A stretch of 64,000 nt of DNA from Mytilisepta virgata (lineage: Eukaryota; Mollusca; Bivalvia; Mytilida; Mytilidae), in contig CM051514.1 in assembly GCA_028015205.1 (NCBI GenBank), positions 8,122,001 through 8,186,000 on the forward strand, read 5' to 3'. How positions within the stretch are numbered: position 1 is the first letter of the stretch; each line of letters starts with the position of its first letter. The notes beneath the pieces were generated by a model. The model made no database searches. It was not told the origin of the DNA and worked only from the letters and a program-made list of their open reading frames with translations. Positions 17,741 to 32,800 of this stretch are shown here, piece by piece. The translations under genes and the position numbers were made by a program.

Positions 17741-18466
17741 TTATTCTCTATTCTAAAAACCCATATCCACGCGATAGTTTGTCGCATCTCAACCTTGTAC
17801 TCCAGTGGCGGTTGTTCTGTATAAGCGGAGAAAAGAATTATATAACTGTAACGAATCACGTGTACAACTGTATTGTCCAATAAAAATCACTATAACAGAA
17901 GCACTACTAGCAGCCGACCAGAATGTATAAACACCAATGAAGATTGATCGTAAATAGGTATTTTGTAAAATATAAACATTAGATTTGGCTTATTTATAAA
18001 CTGATAATTTCTTCAGTATCTTAACTACACTAATTACCAATTCCCATCGAGAAAATACCACATACGCCTTCTGCTGTTGTTGACAAATTCGGTAACCTGG
18101 GACGCGAATTATCGACTGCAAGTTTTTGCTCTCCTATTTTTTTATTACCAATCCTTCTCTAACTTAATCTTAGTATTTGGATATTTTATTCCATGAAGAC
18201 ATACAAGATAACAATAAATATTTCAACAAATAACACGAGAACCCATGGAAAAGAGGGAGTTTGACCACTAATTTAGTAATGGCACTATCCAGTTTAACTT
18301 TTATTACCTCCCCTGATTTCTAATTGCTGCTATGACTGTGTTAATGTATATTTGACTAATTAGTATATATATATATGCAAAACCTTACCTGTATAATTGC
18401 TTTAAATTTGTGAGTAAGTGATATGATATAAATAACCCTTGCCTTGGTCAATTTACTTATGGGTTT

Positions 18467-18490
18467 GGGGGGGGGGGGGGGGGGGGGGGG
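18467..18490. repeat. Poly-G run (24 G)
   Basis: Uninterrupted G tract with G-quadruplex potential. Its length in the assembly is uncertain, and the polyproline minus-strand ORF across it is an artefact. Confidence 0.9.
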
Positions 18491-19119
18491 TGGCGACAGG
18501 TAAAGTTGTTTGTTACAGGAATAATTAACATACAGTCTTACCATAATTCAAGTTTGCTAAATTTCTTCAGAAGTCACTTCACCGAAAGTAATGTTTTAGG
18601 CATATTCCTGCCAAAATTGGAATAGTTTATCGGAATTTTGAGGTTTATGATGTGGAAGGACCAACCTTGGGTGTTTTATGCAAAATTCTTTGCTTTGCAA
18701 ATTAAGCAATTTGCTAAAGCTACTTATCAATGTCATCCTAGTATTCATTTACTCATTTAGAAACACCTAAGTCAACAATATGTCCTTTGATCATTGTAAA
18801 CTCACCATGTGCAAACGATTATTCACACATTAAATTATAACTGATGAGTTTATACAAATCTTGGTGTTTTAAATAATTTTGCTAATTATCAAACAATCAG
18901 TGAATTATATGTGATCGACAATTAAAACTGAGTGAAGACATAGTCTAAATTATACACTTAGACTTACATGTATTTATCCAAGTTCGAGAATACTGTTCTT
19001 TTGCTAAAAATGTAAAGAAATATAAATAAATAAATAAAAAATAATCGGTTGTACAATAACATGTGTCAAGTTGTCCAATGAAATGATCTGAGTTCAAGAC
19101 AGTTCAGTTTCACAATCAT

Positions 19120-19180
19120 CTGGCTCAAGACCTGCAATGAACTTTGACCTGAGGGATACAAAAGAAGTGCATAAATAAAA
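19120..19180. repeat. Dispersed repeat, copy 1
   Basis: ATCTGGCTCAAGACCTGC..GAGGGATACAAAAGAAGTGC recurs, diverged, at 36400-36455 in ANKAR intron 6. The family is unknown. Confidence 0.6.
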
Positions 19181-20235
19181 ATATTTTTTATTCTTGGAGA
19201 GTTTTAAATGGACATTTTACTTGGAGCAAGGAGAATTTTCATCATGCATCATGTTTTCAGAAATTGCAAAAAAATAATCTGACATTACATCCTGAAAATG
19301 AAATCAGACATATGCCAGTGTATTCCGATCGTTTTGAACCATAACTCATACCTCAACGAAAATTATGGACCTAGTGACAGCATGACTTCTATAAGTTGAT
19401 TTTAATTACGCGACCTGTCTTATCTGGAATTTTCCTTCTGGAAAATTCTGCATAATGACTCATTTCATTAATCAATATAAACGCCATCTTATTTATAGAC
19501 AAGTTACATAATATTCAAACTAAATATAGCTTTATCTTTTCTAGATATTTCTAAATTAAAATTACTGGAAATTCTAGAACTAAACCATAACACTATTTTA
19601 TGGATAGCTCTGTCCTTATGATTTTGGCTTTATCCCTTTTAGTCATTTTTGGTATTTTGGAATTTGCACTTAGACCTTTTGGATATTGTCTTGGTTTTCA
19701 ATATTTAAGGCCCTGAGCACAACTGATGAGTTCACTCTGAGTTGTAAATTGACGAAATGTGCACATCTTGTGCATCAAAATTGGTATCAAAGAATTTATT
19801 TAATAAAACAATTTTAAAAAATGCTTACAGATCAGCCGCAGCGATTTAGTGACTATATTTAGTGACTCGGTAAAATGCCGCAGAAAAAAACTTGCCACTT
19901 GGAAAATCACGGAGGTCTCGGTGATTTTGTCAAAAACTCCGAGAAAAATGCCCACGATTTTTTTTAAAAACTCCAAAAAGTCAGGAAATGAATGCCGGAC
20001 ATTTTTAAAATCTCAGGAGGTGTTTAAAAATATCGGCAACAGATGTCTGAGATTTAAAGTGGGACTACATGTATGCATAACAGATGAAACTGGAAGCACA
20101 ATTATTTAGGCCTCAATCAAAAATTGATTTTCATGTGGAATTGTAAGTTTAATTCAATTTGGGAATCCTGTCTTGACATTAATTTATACATAAATTCAGC
20201 TAATTTGTTTTGGAATTGTAGAACCCGCTGACACA

Positions 20236-20818
20236 ATGTTGTCACAACATAAAGAGGAAAACCAAGAGAACGAAGAGGCCTTGCTACAAGAATTTAAGCG
20301 TGAAGCTGTCGGCTTCTTTAACAAGTATGATAGAACAGATAGGAATGAATTGATCAGACATTTACAGACTCATTGGTTCCTTTCAACAGATGATTTCAAA
20401 AACGAAAGAGAAAAACCAAAGGGACTGATATGTGATATAAATCCTCAAAATTCGTCATCATGTGTTATTTTGATACCTGAGGAAGAGGGAGTGAAACCTC
20501 TTGACTACAGGGAGGTTCATCAGATCATTAGAGAACTGATGTATGGCATTTACATACTAAATCAGACACCAAGAGTGAATCTAGAGGCAAATTATGATCA
20601 GACCTCTACGATAAAGTTACCTCCAGCTTATTTAGATACACGGATCGGCCAAGTACTGTCAAATGTAGATTATATGATGAAATGTTTGTGGCATGGTGCA
20701 TATTTTCCTAAAGATAAAAGAGCTCATTTCAATGAGAGATGGAAGTCCCACTTAGATACAGATTCAACAAGTAGTACCAAGTCAAAGAAAATGACATATA
20801 AAGAGTTCTATAGTGCAG
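20236..20818 (+). CDS. ANKAR: ANKAR coding exon 1
   Basis: 194 codons plus 1 base (ends phase 1) from ATG 20236 in context ACACAATGT. It includes DYREVHQIIREL, LEANYDQ, LPPAYLDTRIGQ and CLWHGAYFPKDKRA. The donor is GCAG|GTAATG. A SINE begins only 22 bp into intron 1. A possible acceptor at 20221 would put 14 bases of 5' UTR on this exon. Confidence 0.93.
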
Positions 20819-23800
20819 GTAATGAGCTTAAATTTTATAGGTGGGCCTCGGTGGCCGAGTGGTCTAGGTAGTTCGTCATGACTACCAATGATCACTAGCC
20901 TGTCAATACTGAGGTTGTGAGTTCGAATCTCACCTGTGGCGGGGTGTGTTCTACTCCGATCTAAATTGACAAATATTGCCAATTTCCCTACCGAAGGTCG
21001 GTGGTTCTCTCCAGGTACTCCGGCTTCCTCCACCAATAAAAACTGGCCGCCGCGAAATAGCCAAATGTGCTGAAAACGGCATAAATCCTCAACTAAATAA
21101 ATAAATAAAAAAATTTTATAGTTTATAAATGCATACAAGTAAAAATTCAGGTCTTCAAACTCATAATAATCATTACATTTGAAATCTTGTTTAGTTTCTA
21201 GTCAAAACAATAACCATTACAGAATGTATGAGTTTGCATTTGGGACAGACCAGACACACATAAATAGCCAACTAACACATGGGTGTACTGTATCATATCT
21301 CGCTTATAATTTGTTAGCTCAGAAAGGGCTAAATTCCTTTCTTATTTTTTCATATAATACATGTAGTTGCAGTTCAAATTTATGAAATTGTGTCATGTTT
21401 CTACATCTTAAATACAAATGTATGTATGCATGTCCTGAATAATTCATATTATATGACGCATCAAAACTAGAACATTTGATTCAACACAAAGAAAAGCCAC
21501 AAGAATTTTTACAAGATTCTTGTTCTGAATGTATGCCAATTTGGACAAGAGAAGGGCATCTACATTAGGTGCATATATATATACATGTAAATAGAAACAT
21601 GCACAAATATAGAACTTTTGAGCTCACCTGGGCTATAGGTCATGTGAGCTTATGTCATCACTTTGCGTCCGTCGTCTGTCATCGTCCCTATACAGTGTAC
21701 TTTTCACATTTTGATCTTCTCCTCTGAAACTACTTGGTATATTGTAACCAAACTTGGGAGGAATGATGTATTGAAGGACCTCTACAAATGATCCACCAAT
21801 GGTTCTGGTTGGGTGAACAGCACGGCTCCAGAGGCCATCTCTGATTTTTATTGGCCAATTTTCAAAATCTTCTACTCTGAAACTGCAGAATGAAATGTTT
21901 TGAAACTTTGCATGGGCATGGTTGATGACAGCAATACTCTCTACAAATGATCCACTTTTGGTTGACATTTATCTGCTCAACCGACGGTTGCTGCTGTTCA
22001 AAGTTTCCATTGAAACCATATGGAACTTTTTTTGTTAATTGCTCAGGAACTAATGGGCAGATTGTAACCAAAGTTGGCAGGAATGATGTATGGAAGGACG
22101 TATGCAAATTTTTCCCCTTTTTTAGGTCAAAGGTTAAATACATGTATATCAAGGTTACTTTGACATTTTGCATTTCTTTACCAGCCTTCTGGATACAAAA
22201 GAGCCTACATTTTCAAATGGCGTAATAAAAGCCAGGTGAGCCTCTAGTTTTTTAAAATTGGTTATAATTATTAAATGTTGTTTGGCACAATTTAACAGCT
22301 GCAGGCAGCCATATGGCCAGGATATTAAATCAACAATTCAATATTTTTTTCTGTATATGTGAATGATTAATAAATTTTCAGGTATTCAGGATGTGACCTA
22401 TGACCCTGAATATGCAAATATTTTTGATAATATTGAGCGGGATGATCCAGATGATAAGGATATTGTGGAGGAAAAACATTTTTTTATGAAACATGTTGAG
22501 CAGCTTAGTATGCAGATGACATTATACAACAACGAAACAATGAACCATAAAGATTTGTACGTAATGGATTCTGATTGGCTTGTATCCAGTGTGGTCAAGG
22601 CGTTGGATGATCACATAGACAAAATGGATCACACAAGTTACGAACGTATCAATACCAGACTACAGATGCATGAAGAACTGATCATGCAGGTTTTAGCAAA
22701 TAAAACGGAGATCAGGCGATTGTTGATGTTATCAAAGTTCATAGGTTTTCTGACCCCATTTTTAATGGGAATGAAGAAGAGAATGAAGATTCCTCAGAGA
22801 AAAAGGTTATTACCTGATCTTACAGGTATGTACATATTAAATCATGCTCCAGGTAATGGTGTTCGAAATGGTGACATTAAGTTGGTCTTTTTGTTTGTGT
22901 CTTTTTTTTTGCATACTGCAATGGCAATGATGCTTCTTGCTGATTTTCAATAACATTATGTACCATCAAACTGGAAAGCACGAGATTTATTAAATGGAAG
23001 CATGTTTTTTGACAGTAAAGTGAAAAATGTGAAAAACATTTTTAACATCAGTTCAATTTTGAAGCTCAAAATTAATTTTTCTTTTCAAGTGTGTAATACT
23101 TCAGCTTTAAGGTTTTAACAAAAATGTACACTACAAAAAAAAAAACAGGGCACATTTAATTTAAGGAGATATACATTTTTGTGTACTGGTATTCAGTATT
23201 TTAAATTTTTAATAAATTCTAATACCATGCATTTCTCGCCCCTTCTGTCTGGTCCTTACAGAGAATTGGTATTAAATGTTATTCAAATGTATACTACACA
23301 AAACAGCAGGTCATAAGATCAAATGAAAAATTCATTTAGCATTTTAAAAATACTTTAAATGGATTATTTAAAGTGTAAAATATTGAATGGAGTGTGAATT
23401 ATATTTAGAAAACTGACAGTTTAATTGAATGTGTTTATGATCAACTTATAATATATTTGTAACAGTTATGGTTAGTTTATAATATTTACATATATAGATA
23501 TATACCTTGTTCAATGAAGAATGTATTAATTTGCAGTTTTTAGATGCTTGATTGCTTCAGACTTCTATCAGTGATTCTACATCCCAAATTTTGACCCCAA
23601 AATACATATAATTGTATAATATAATACTGTAAATTCGGAAATTATTGTGATGTTTTTATTATTGCAAAAAATGCGACAGATTTGTAATCGCAATAATTTA
23701 AACTTGCATTTTGGAATTTTTTATATAAATGAACCAGGGTTTTCTCAATTTCACAAAAAGTAAAAATCGCATTTTGGTCTTAAATGACAAAATCGCAATA

Positions 23801-26800
23801 ATGAATGCACGCAATAATTTCTGAATTTACAGTAACAATGTAATGGCATAAATCATACCTTTCATAATAAACCTTTATGAAATTATTCTTAATGCCAAAA
23901 ACATGGTTTATAAAATAGTTGAAACATACAATGTAATTAGCATATAAAAAATATTGGTTGTTAGTTTGTAAAGAGCAAACTTTAAAATGAAGGACTGAAA
24001 CAAAAGCATTAGTATGCAATGTCCTTTTGTATAAGGCAACAGGTAAATTGAATTTAATGACATTATTTATGATAATGTATAAACAGTCAAATCTGCTTTA
24101 AAGGGCACCTCTATATAGCAAACACTGTCTATGAAGGGCACAGTAAAAAAGTCCCAATCATAAAGAATTTAATATTAACCTCTGCAGTGTTCTCCCCAGA
24201 AATTTTGGATAGCACAGTGGTAACCTCGATGATAAACATCGCACGTCATAAACACATGTCCAAAAAAGGGGGGATTTATTTCTAAATAAAAATGTGGCAG
24301 TTTCAGTATGTTATATACGAAGCAAATTTTGTTTGTTAACAAAGATCAACACATTTAATTAGGTGGAATTGTTATGTTTTTCATTTGCCTAAATGTCTCT
24401 ACACATGCTGAAAAATCAAGCTAGGTCAACCTATATGCTAATATAAAGTTGATGACCACTTATTGCTTCTGAGTGGTTTTGTTTTTTATACGACTGCAAA
24501 ATTTTTGTGGTCGTATATTGGTATGACGTTGGCGTCGTCGTCGTCGTCGTCGTTGTCGTCGTCCGTCGTCTGCGTCGTCGTCCGAAGACATTTGGTTTTC
24601 GCACTATAACTTTAGTAGAAGTTAATAGAAATCTATGAAATTTAAACACAAGGTTTATGACCACAAAAGGAAGGTTGGGATTGATTTTGGGAGTTTTGGT
24701 CCCAACAGTTTAAGAATCAGGGGCCAAAAAAGGGCCCAATAAGCATTTTTCTTGGTTTTCGCACAATAACTCTAGTATAAGTAAATAGAAATCTATGAAA
24801 TTTTAACACAAGGTTTATGACCACAAAAGGAAGGTTGGGATTGTTTTTGGGAGTTTTGGTCCAAACAGTTTAGGAAGTAGGGGCTAAAAAAGGGCCCAAA
24901 TAAGCATTTTTCTTGGTTTTTGCACAATAACTTTAGTATAAGTAAATAGAAATCTATGAAATTTAAACACAAGGTTTATGACCACAAAAGGAAGGTTGGG
25001 ATTGATTTTTGGAGTTTTGGTCCCAACAGTTTAGGAATTAGGGGCCAAAAGGGTCCAAAATTAAACTTTGTTTGATTTCATCGAAAATTGAACTATTGGG
25101 GTTCTTTGATATGCCGAATCTAACCATGCCTTTAGATTCTTAATTTTTGGTCCCGTTTTCAAATTGGTCTACATTAAGGTCCAAAGGGTCCAAAATTAAA
25201 CTTAGTTTGATTTTAACAAAAATTGAATTCTTGGGGTTCTTTCATATGCTGAATCTAAACATGTACTTAGTTTTTTTATTATGGGCCCAGTTTTCAAGTT
25301 GGTCCAAATCGGGGTCCAAAATTAAACTTTGTTTGATTTCATCGAAAATTGAAGTATTGGGGTTCTTTGATATGCCGAATCTAACTGTGCATTTAGATTC
25401 TTAATTTTTGGTCCCGTTTTCAAATTGGTCTACATTAAGGTCCAAAGGGTCCAAAATTAAACTTAGTTTGATTTTAACAAAAATTGAATTCTTGGGGTTC
25501 TTTCATATGCTGAATCTAAACATGTACTTAGTTTTTTTATTATGGCCCCAGTTTTCAAGTTGGTCCAAATCGGGGTCCAAAATTAAACTTTGTTTGATTT
25601 CATCGAAAATTGACTTATTGGAGTTCTTTGATATGCCGAATCTAACCGTGCTTTTAGATTCTTAATTTTTGGTCCTGTTTTCAAATTGGTCTACATTAAG
25701 GTCCAAAGTGTCCAAAATTAAACTTAGTTTGATTTTAACAAAAATTGAATTCTTGGGGTTCTTTGATATGCTGAATCTAAACATGTACTTAGTTTTTTTT
25801 ATTATGGGCCCAGTTTTCAAGTTGGTCCAAATCGGGGTCCAAAATTAAAGCTAAAAAAGGGGTAAATTTTTTTTTTTTTTTTAGGGGGGGGGGGGGGGGG
25901 GAATTCTCCACAGCATATTGTATTGCACAAGAAGCAAAAAATTGAATATAAATTCAAATCATATGACCAATTCTAAGTTCTTTATTTCAGTTATTCTGTG
26001 TCAGAAACCTATTATGTGTCAAATATTTGAAGAAATTTTCAATTGCACAGTATTGTGCAATAGCAAGAAATTGATATGTGTGCTCTGCTATCAAAACCTT
26101 ATTATTAACAAATTCCATGACTATGATGTCATTTTCTATTTTAATATGTTATGGTGTATTTAAATGGGCTGTTATGGTTGCAAAGTATAAAGAAATGGGG
26201 GGGGGGGGGGGGTTGAAAACAAAATTTAGAGGGGGGGGGGGGGGTAAATGAGAAATTGGGGAGGGGGTAATTTTTTTCTCATTTCATATTTCATAAATTA
26301 AAAAGAAAATTTCAAATTTTTTTAGCAAAAAAAGGGGGGGTTGCATTAAATTTTATTGTTTTTTGTTTTTTTTTGGGAGTGGGGGGGGTCAATGTGCAAC
26401 TTCATAGTGTATTGCACAAAAGCTAAAAAAAGGGGTAAATTATTATTTTTTTTTTTGGGGGGGGGGCAATTATCCACAGCATATTGTATTGCACAAGAAG
26501 CAAAAAATTGAATATAAATTCAACTCATATGACCAATTTTAAGTTCTTTGATTTCAGTTATTCTGTCAGAAACCTATTATGTGTCAAATATTTGAAGAAA
26601 TTTTCAATTGCACAGTATTGCGCAATAGCAAGAAATTGATATGTGTGCCCAATTTTAAATTTTAAATTGGTTATTTCTGATTTATATATAAAAACAAATA
26701 ATACTGATATGGTTTGAATAGGTAAATTAAAAAATTTTAAGTTCTTAGACAACATTCATTCTGTGTCAGAAACCTATGCTGTGTCAAATATTTATTCACA

Positions 26801-29800
26801 ATCCAAATTCAGTATTGTATCAAGCTTGAATGTTGTGTTCATAATTGCCCCAACTATTCAGGGTTCGACATCTGCGGTCGTATCTAGCTGCGCCCAGCGG
26901 AGCATTTTATTTTAATTTAAAACTGTGCTTTACTACTTTACTAGTTAAGTACAAGGTTGGCTTGTCAAGATTCAAGACCCATTGTTTGGTTTCATGTTAA
27001 AATTTATGTACCGTTTACACCGCTTTCCTTGTGTAAAAATGAGACATAGATACACTTTCTGCAATTGAGGGGTCTGTCCTTGATCTGTTGATTGCCCAAC
27101 TTTGGAAGCTGAAGTCACAAAATACATTGATATTGGCATTGTCACTTTTTTTACTTTTCTGATCCATTCTTGTAAACCAATCGAAATAAGAAATTATCTG
27201 TTGTTCTCAATTGTTTTGCTTTTGACTCTGATACTTCTGGGTTCTCTCAAATTCCAAGTCGATATGAACAGCTGATGAAAAAGACATCTTTCACTTTCAG
27301 TGTCCTTGACCTATCTTTTATGGAAACACTTGACACACATGATTTATCTGAAAATCACCAGACTGGTCTTTGCATAAAACAATTGTCAACATTACACTTT
27401 TTAATTACACTTTTAATTAAATTAATTTGTAGCATTATTGTAAACGAATTTAAATTATCTTTGCCGCATCATTGATACCATGATAATCAACTGGACACCT
27501 GGTAGATATGATTTGTTTGTAATAACCCAAAAGGAAACCAGTTAATTTATTGAGCATGTGTTTACTGGTGTACCGGAAAACAAATACACCTGCTTGGGGA
27601 AAATGTGAACCGACGATTTTGATGCCACCGCGGTGATCATGATAGCAAGACGGCCGAGAAATATACCACCACGGTACCACAACCTATTTAGGCTTGGAGA
27701 GAACACTGATCTCTGTATAGAGGAAACCTGTGCATAAAGGGCACTTTTTAGCTCACCTGGCCAAAGGCCATGTGAGCTATTGCCATCACTTGGCGTCCGT
27801 CGTCGTCGTTAACAATTTTTCAAAACTCTTCTCCTCTGAAACTACTTGACCAATTGGAACCACACTTGGTATGAATGTTCTTTGGGGTATCCTGCATAGA
27901 ACTGATGTGGGGATTTTTGATCCGTCGAAAAACATGGCCGCTGTTACTAAAAATAGAACATAGGGGTCAGACAACAGTTTTTCGCAAATATCTCAAAAAT
28001 CATTAGGTTACGGCAAATTCTGGCAGGATGAAAGTGTTCAGCATGATGAGAGCTACCTGTGTGCTGATTTTCGTGAAAATCTGTCAACTGATGTTAGAGT
28101 TATTGCCCTTTTTTGACATTTTTGGCTTTTTTTATGTTATTATTTCAAAAATCTTCTCCTCTGAAACTACTTGACTAATTAGAACCAAACTTGGTATGAA
28201 TGTTCCCTGGGGTACCCTGCATAGAACTGATGTGGGATTTTTGATTCGTCGAAAAACATGGCCGCTGTTACTAAAAATAGAACATAGGGGTAAATTGCTG
28301 TTTTTTGCTAATAACTCAAAAACCGTTACAGATATCGAAAATCTGACATGGGGTAAAATTGATCAGCATGACAAGATCTACCTACCCTGAAGTTTTGAAG
28401 GAAATTTCAAAACCCGTTTAGGAGTTATTGCCCTTTTTTCGTCAAATTTTCAAAATTTTAACATTTTTCGTCATTTATCTCCAAAACTATTTGAGGTAGA
28501 AGTGAAATGTAAATTTGAAAAATGTTTGCCATGTTGAGATCTACCTACCCTGAAATTTTAAAGGAAATCCGAAAACCCATTTAGGAGTTATTACCCTTTT
28601 TTTGTCAAATTTTCAAAATTTTAACATTTTTGCATTTATCTCCAAAACTATTTGAGATAGAAGTGAAATATAAATTGAAAAATGTTTGCCATGTTGAGAT
28701 CTGCCTACCCTGAAATTTTGAAGGGAATCCCAAATTCTATTTAGGAGTTATTGGTTTGTGTAATTTGAGGTCGGGTTCTGTTACATTTATTTAAGGTTCA
28801 CCCTTATTCCTGGTCAATTTTGTCAACTTCCTGCCAGGACTACCACCATCAGGGAACATATTTTAACATTAAACCTTATGAACAATAAATCTTCAACAAA
28901 TTTTCCCTGAACAATTCAACCAATTGCAACAAACTTGGTCAAATAGTTGATTAATTGTCCAATGAAAACCAGACTCCAGGTGAGCGATACAGGCTCTGGT
29001 GAGCCTCTTGTTTCTCACACCTTGAGTGCCCTTCATAGACAGGTTTGACTGTATAGAATATGTTAATTGTCTGGGAATATACGAAATTTATTCGAACAAG
29101 GCTTAGATACAGTTAGAAATATGAAGCTTGCCGCTCTTTTCTCACCTGTTTCTTGATGAGTTCGAATACATTTTCTGTTTATCCTGCAACGTAAAATCCA
29201 TTTCAGGACGCCACAAGTAAAATATGTGACATCACAGTAAAATGATAAACATTAATAGCAGAGTTGCCCGATAAATATAACTATGCTCTACATGTAAGCA
29301 AGGTACATGTAAGCATCTTAGAAAGTAGACCTTTTACATACATGTATGTATTTTTATATTTTCAATATATATGATGCATTTTGATCTTTTCGATATTTGT
29401 CTATGTTTTTGTTTGTGTTATCTTTGGTGATAATTTGTTTATTTTGGATTTCAAACAAATAAAGAATTTGAATTTTGTAAGCACTACCCTTACACATGTA
29501 GGTAACAGACTAACAGTGTATTTAAAAATTTCAGGTGATGAATGCCGGACAGAAAGGGAGTTACCTCCTCTTATTTTAGGACCTGATTTTAAATGTCCTT
29601 ATTTTGACTTTGGAAATAATTATTTCAATCTTCATGGAGGTTTGTATTATAATGTAATTTTGAAGAGTCTCACATGGGGATAATCATCTTTGACTTTGTC
29701 ATAGATGTCAATGGAAATCAACATTTTAGGTGTTTTGAATTTTTTGTGGCTTTGATAAATTTATGTTTTTATTACACTTTCTCCTGTACATGTATAATGA

Positions 29801-32800
29801 GGAACCAGAGTGAGTTATCTTATCCTAACCAATGTAGGTAAGGGACATAATTAAATTCTCTCTCTTTTGTCCTCAGGCTAAAAGGGAGACAAATTTATTA
29901 TCTCCCTTACCTACATTGGTTATGAAAAGATAACTCACTCTGGTTTCTCATTATGATTTAAAAAAAATATGAGTTTTAAAAAAATTCAATATCATCCATT
30001 AAGTTTGAGTTAAATGTAAATTTGTTAACAAAAATACACAATGTACCTGTGAAAAGAGTAATCAAATTTTCTTAAGCTGTATTGGATTTTAATGACTGTT
30101 TTGTAAAAAAAAAAAATCAGTTGCAGTAATAATAGATAAGTAATTAGGACACATACAATTCTTTTATATCTGTTATAGGTGTTCTGGTAGATATAGAGAC
30201 AGATTCCTTGGTCGAAGCTCCTGAATGTTTCAGCGAGATGTACGATCAGATTATCTCCGAAGGAGAGGAAACATTGAACCGACATTTGAGTTATGACAAG
30301 ATAAGAGAGAGCTATAAAGTGCCAGTTTATGAGATAAATGGCAAAAGGTAGAAATAGTGTTAAAATATATTCAGACTTTTTCTTTAGATTAATAAAGTGT
30401 AGCACAAAATACCGAAATAAATTTGATGCACTGTATGGCCATTTCATTGACTGACAACTCATCAGCAGTGCTTTAGATCAAAATATTGGAAATCCAGTTA
30501 AAGATATAATGATAAATTAATAAGCACAACCATCAAAAAATCAAAACAATTAAAAAAAATAGGTATCCAAACTCAGCTAAGGGTTACCTCTGCATAAAAA
30601 AGAAGAGCCTTAGAAATTTCTGGTAATTTTTGTCAAATTTGGAAGGAAACATTTAAAGGCATTTGAGTAAGAATCATGCAAAGTTCTGGCTACTGGGCTG
30701 ATGCCTTTGGGGATCAAATCCTGATATTTTGGCATAGGGGAAATTTGGCAATTTTGGCTAAAAAAATGGATATCAAATATATTGGTACAATGTATGCTAA
30801 AATTTGGCACTTTGCATCAGAACTGAGTTTAATTTTGGGACTCTCTGAAAAAATAAAAAAATTAAAAAAAATAAAATAAGAATAAATGTTGCTGTTATGA
30901 TAGTATGATTTGAAACATTGTTCCCTTCACAGTGTCTTGTGTAATGGTAATAATGTTTTCACTTTCTGCTATCAGGGATTGAAAATTGATAATTGTTGTT
31001 TTAAAAATCTTAAAGAATCGAAATGTTTTGATTAGACAATTATGATTATGTCAGTGTAGCTTGAACAAAAGTACTTTCAACCAAAGCATTATAATTTCTT
31101 CCGGAGCACCTGAGTGTACCCCCAGTTTTTTATTGGGGTCCATGTTGTTCATATGTTTTTAGTTTTTAAGTGTAGTGTTTGTACAGTGTATTGTTTGGTC
31201 TTGTCTTTGTTGTTCTCCTGAGTTAGTCAATTGTTTTTGATTTTCCCCTCCTTTGAATATCCCATTGGTATTTCTTGACTTTACATATAACCACAGCCAA
31301 TTTACAATAGCTCATTTTTAGACTCCCAAAACAAATTCTCACCTATTTATTTCTGCGTATTGACTCTATCATCTGAAATTTGTTTAAAACTTAAGACTTT
31401 GCAAGATGTTGGATATGATGGTACGTAATTAGGCGAAAGGTCAAGGTGATATTTGCTATAAATAGATTGAAATTTTGTAAACATTGAGATTTTCGAGCAT
31501 TATAGTAAATTATTGTATAGATATTATTCTGTTATATTGGGTTTGAGGTTTGTAAATCATTTAAGATAGATATTATGTTTTTGTATTGTTACAGATATTA
31601 TGCTATTATGATGGAGTTTGAGACCTACTACTCAGCCACACCACAGAAACCACTTTGGGTCAAGGCTTATTCTGAACACATCACAGTACTGAAGACATCA
31701 AAGATTGTTAATGACCCAGAACAACAACTCAACGAACAATTGAGGAAGTATTTTGGATACAGAAAAACTGTCAAAATTGTTCAGGTATATTAATTATAAT
31801 TTTTTGCTCAAGGCTGTGTGTGTGTGTGTGTGTGTGTGTGTCGTTAACTAAAATTTATACATAAATTTCCACCAAAAAAAAGGACTATAAATAGTGTTAA
31901 TAGAGATCCGGTTGACATAAATACAGTTGTTTCACTAGAATTCTGCAAATAAATATGTGTATATTTAAAGCAAAAGTAACAAAACTATCAAACAAATAAA
32001 CACTTTGTTTCTTTTGATTGACTCAATCATCTCAAATCTTATTAAATCAACCAACAAAAACTATGAAAAATTCAAACAAAAAAAGAAAAATGAATCTAGT
32101 CTGTGTTTGTTATCATTTGCAGATGAAAAAATTGTGGGTTTTTGAATATTCTGTATATTTTAAATGATGTTCAGGTATTTTCAAATATAGAAATATTGGT
32201 ATGATCATCTGAAATCATCACAGATCAAGAATGAATTTGGGTGGCGTGATATTCACCGTTCTGGAGATATGTCCCTTTATAAATGAATTTTCCGTTTCCA
32301 CACACTACCTTTACTTTGCCTTAACCAAATGTTATGAAACTTATACACAATGCTTATTACCAGCAAACACAGATCAATTTCAAATTTGGTGGCTTCACTT
32401 TTACCCTTCTCAAGTTATGTCCCTTTATGACATAGCTTGAGAAATGGCAAATTACAGAATTTGTCATTCCCGCACTTTAACTTTACTTTGCCACAACCAA
32501 ATCTTATGAGACTTATACACAATGATACCTATAATAAGTTCATAACATTTGGTTGTGGCAAAGTAAAGTTCGAGTACCAACAGGTTTTGAAATTAGCGGT
32601 CGCCCACTCGCCATTGGCGAGTAATTATCTGTGTGGGCCCATAAAAATTACATCTCTGTCGCCCACTTGGCGAGTGAATATCAAATTCCAGTGTGGACCA
32701 ATATAAAAATCCAATTCCGTCGCCCACTTTTTCAGTGTAAATAAAAATTCAAAAAACATAAATTTTAACAATATATTTCTTTGTTTACTAAATTTTTGCG

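Larger units (their letters stand above)
17741..20221. other. Upstream region of ANKAR, largely unannotated
   Basis: AT-rich. Contains a run of 24 G (18467-18490), a copy of a dispersed repeat (19120-19180, see 36400-36455) and a weak ORF at 19849-20109 with no recognisable domain. No promoter was identified. TTGGAATTGTAG at 20210-20221 could be a 3' splice site just before the first coding exon, which would put the 5' UTR exon and promoter further upstream. Confidence 0.4.
24084..29051. mobile_element. Larger terminal-inverted-repeat element carrying two nested repeats
   Basis: CAGTCAAATCTG..AAGGGCAC at 24084-24108 is mirrored by GTGCCCTT..CAGGTTTGACTG at 29027-29051. A related inner piece (AAACCTG..AAAGGGCAC) lies at 27725-27743. 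Two other repeat families are inserted inside (24484-26912 and R2 at 27745-29013). The intervening 26913-27744 is unassigned, with no credible gene. Confidence 0.6.

Noticed and set aside
18356..18544. Polyproline minus-strand ORF
   Set aside because: Produced by the 24-G run.
20841..20940. Stand-alone tRNA gene
   Set aside because: The tRNA-like part is followed by a SINE body and (AAAT)n tail and flanked by a target-site duplication.
24431..24664. Poly-Thr/Arg minus ORF, and similar Arg/Val/Ser ORFs at R element starts (40776, 55840, 58185)
   Set aside because: They are translations of (GTCGTC/GTCCGT) microsatellite tracts.
29381..29683. 100-codon ORF as a separate gene
   Set aside because: Only 29535-29639 is coding (ANKAR exon 3); the rest is intron that happens to be open.
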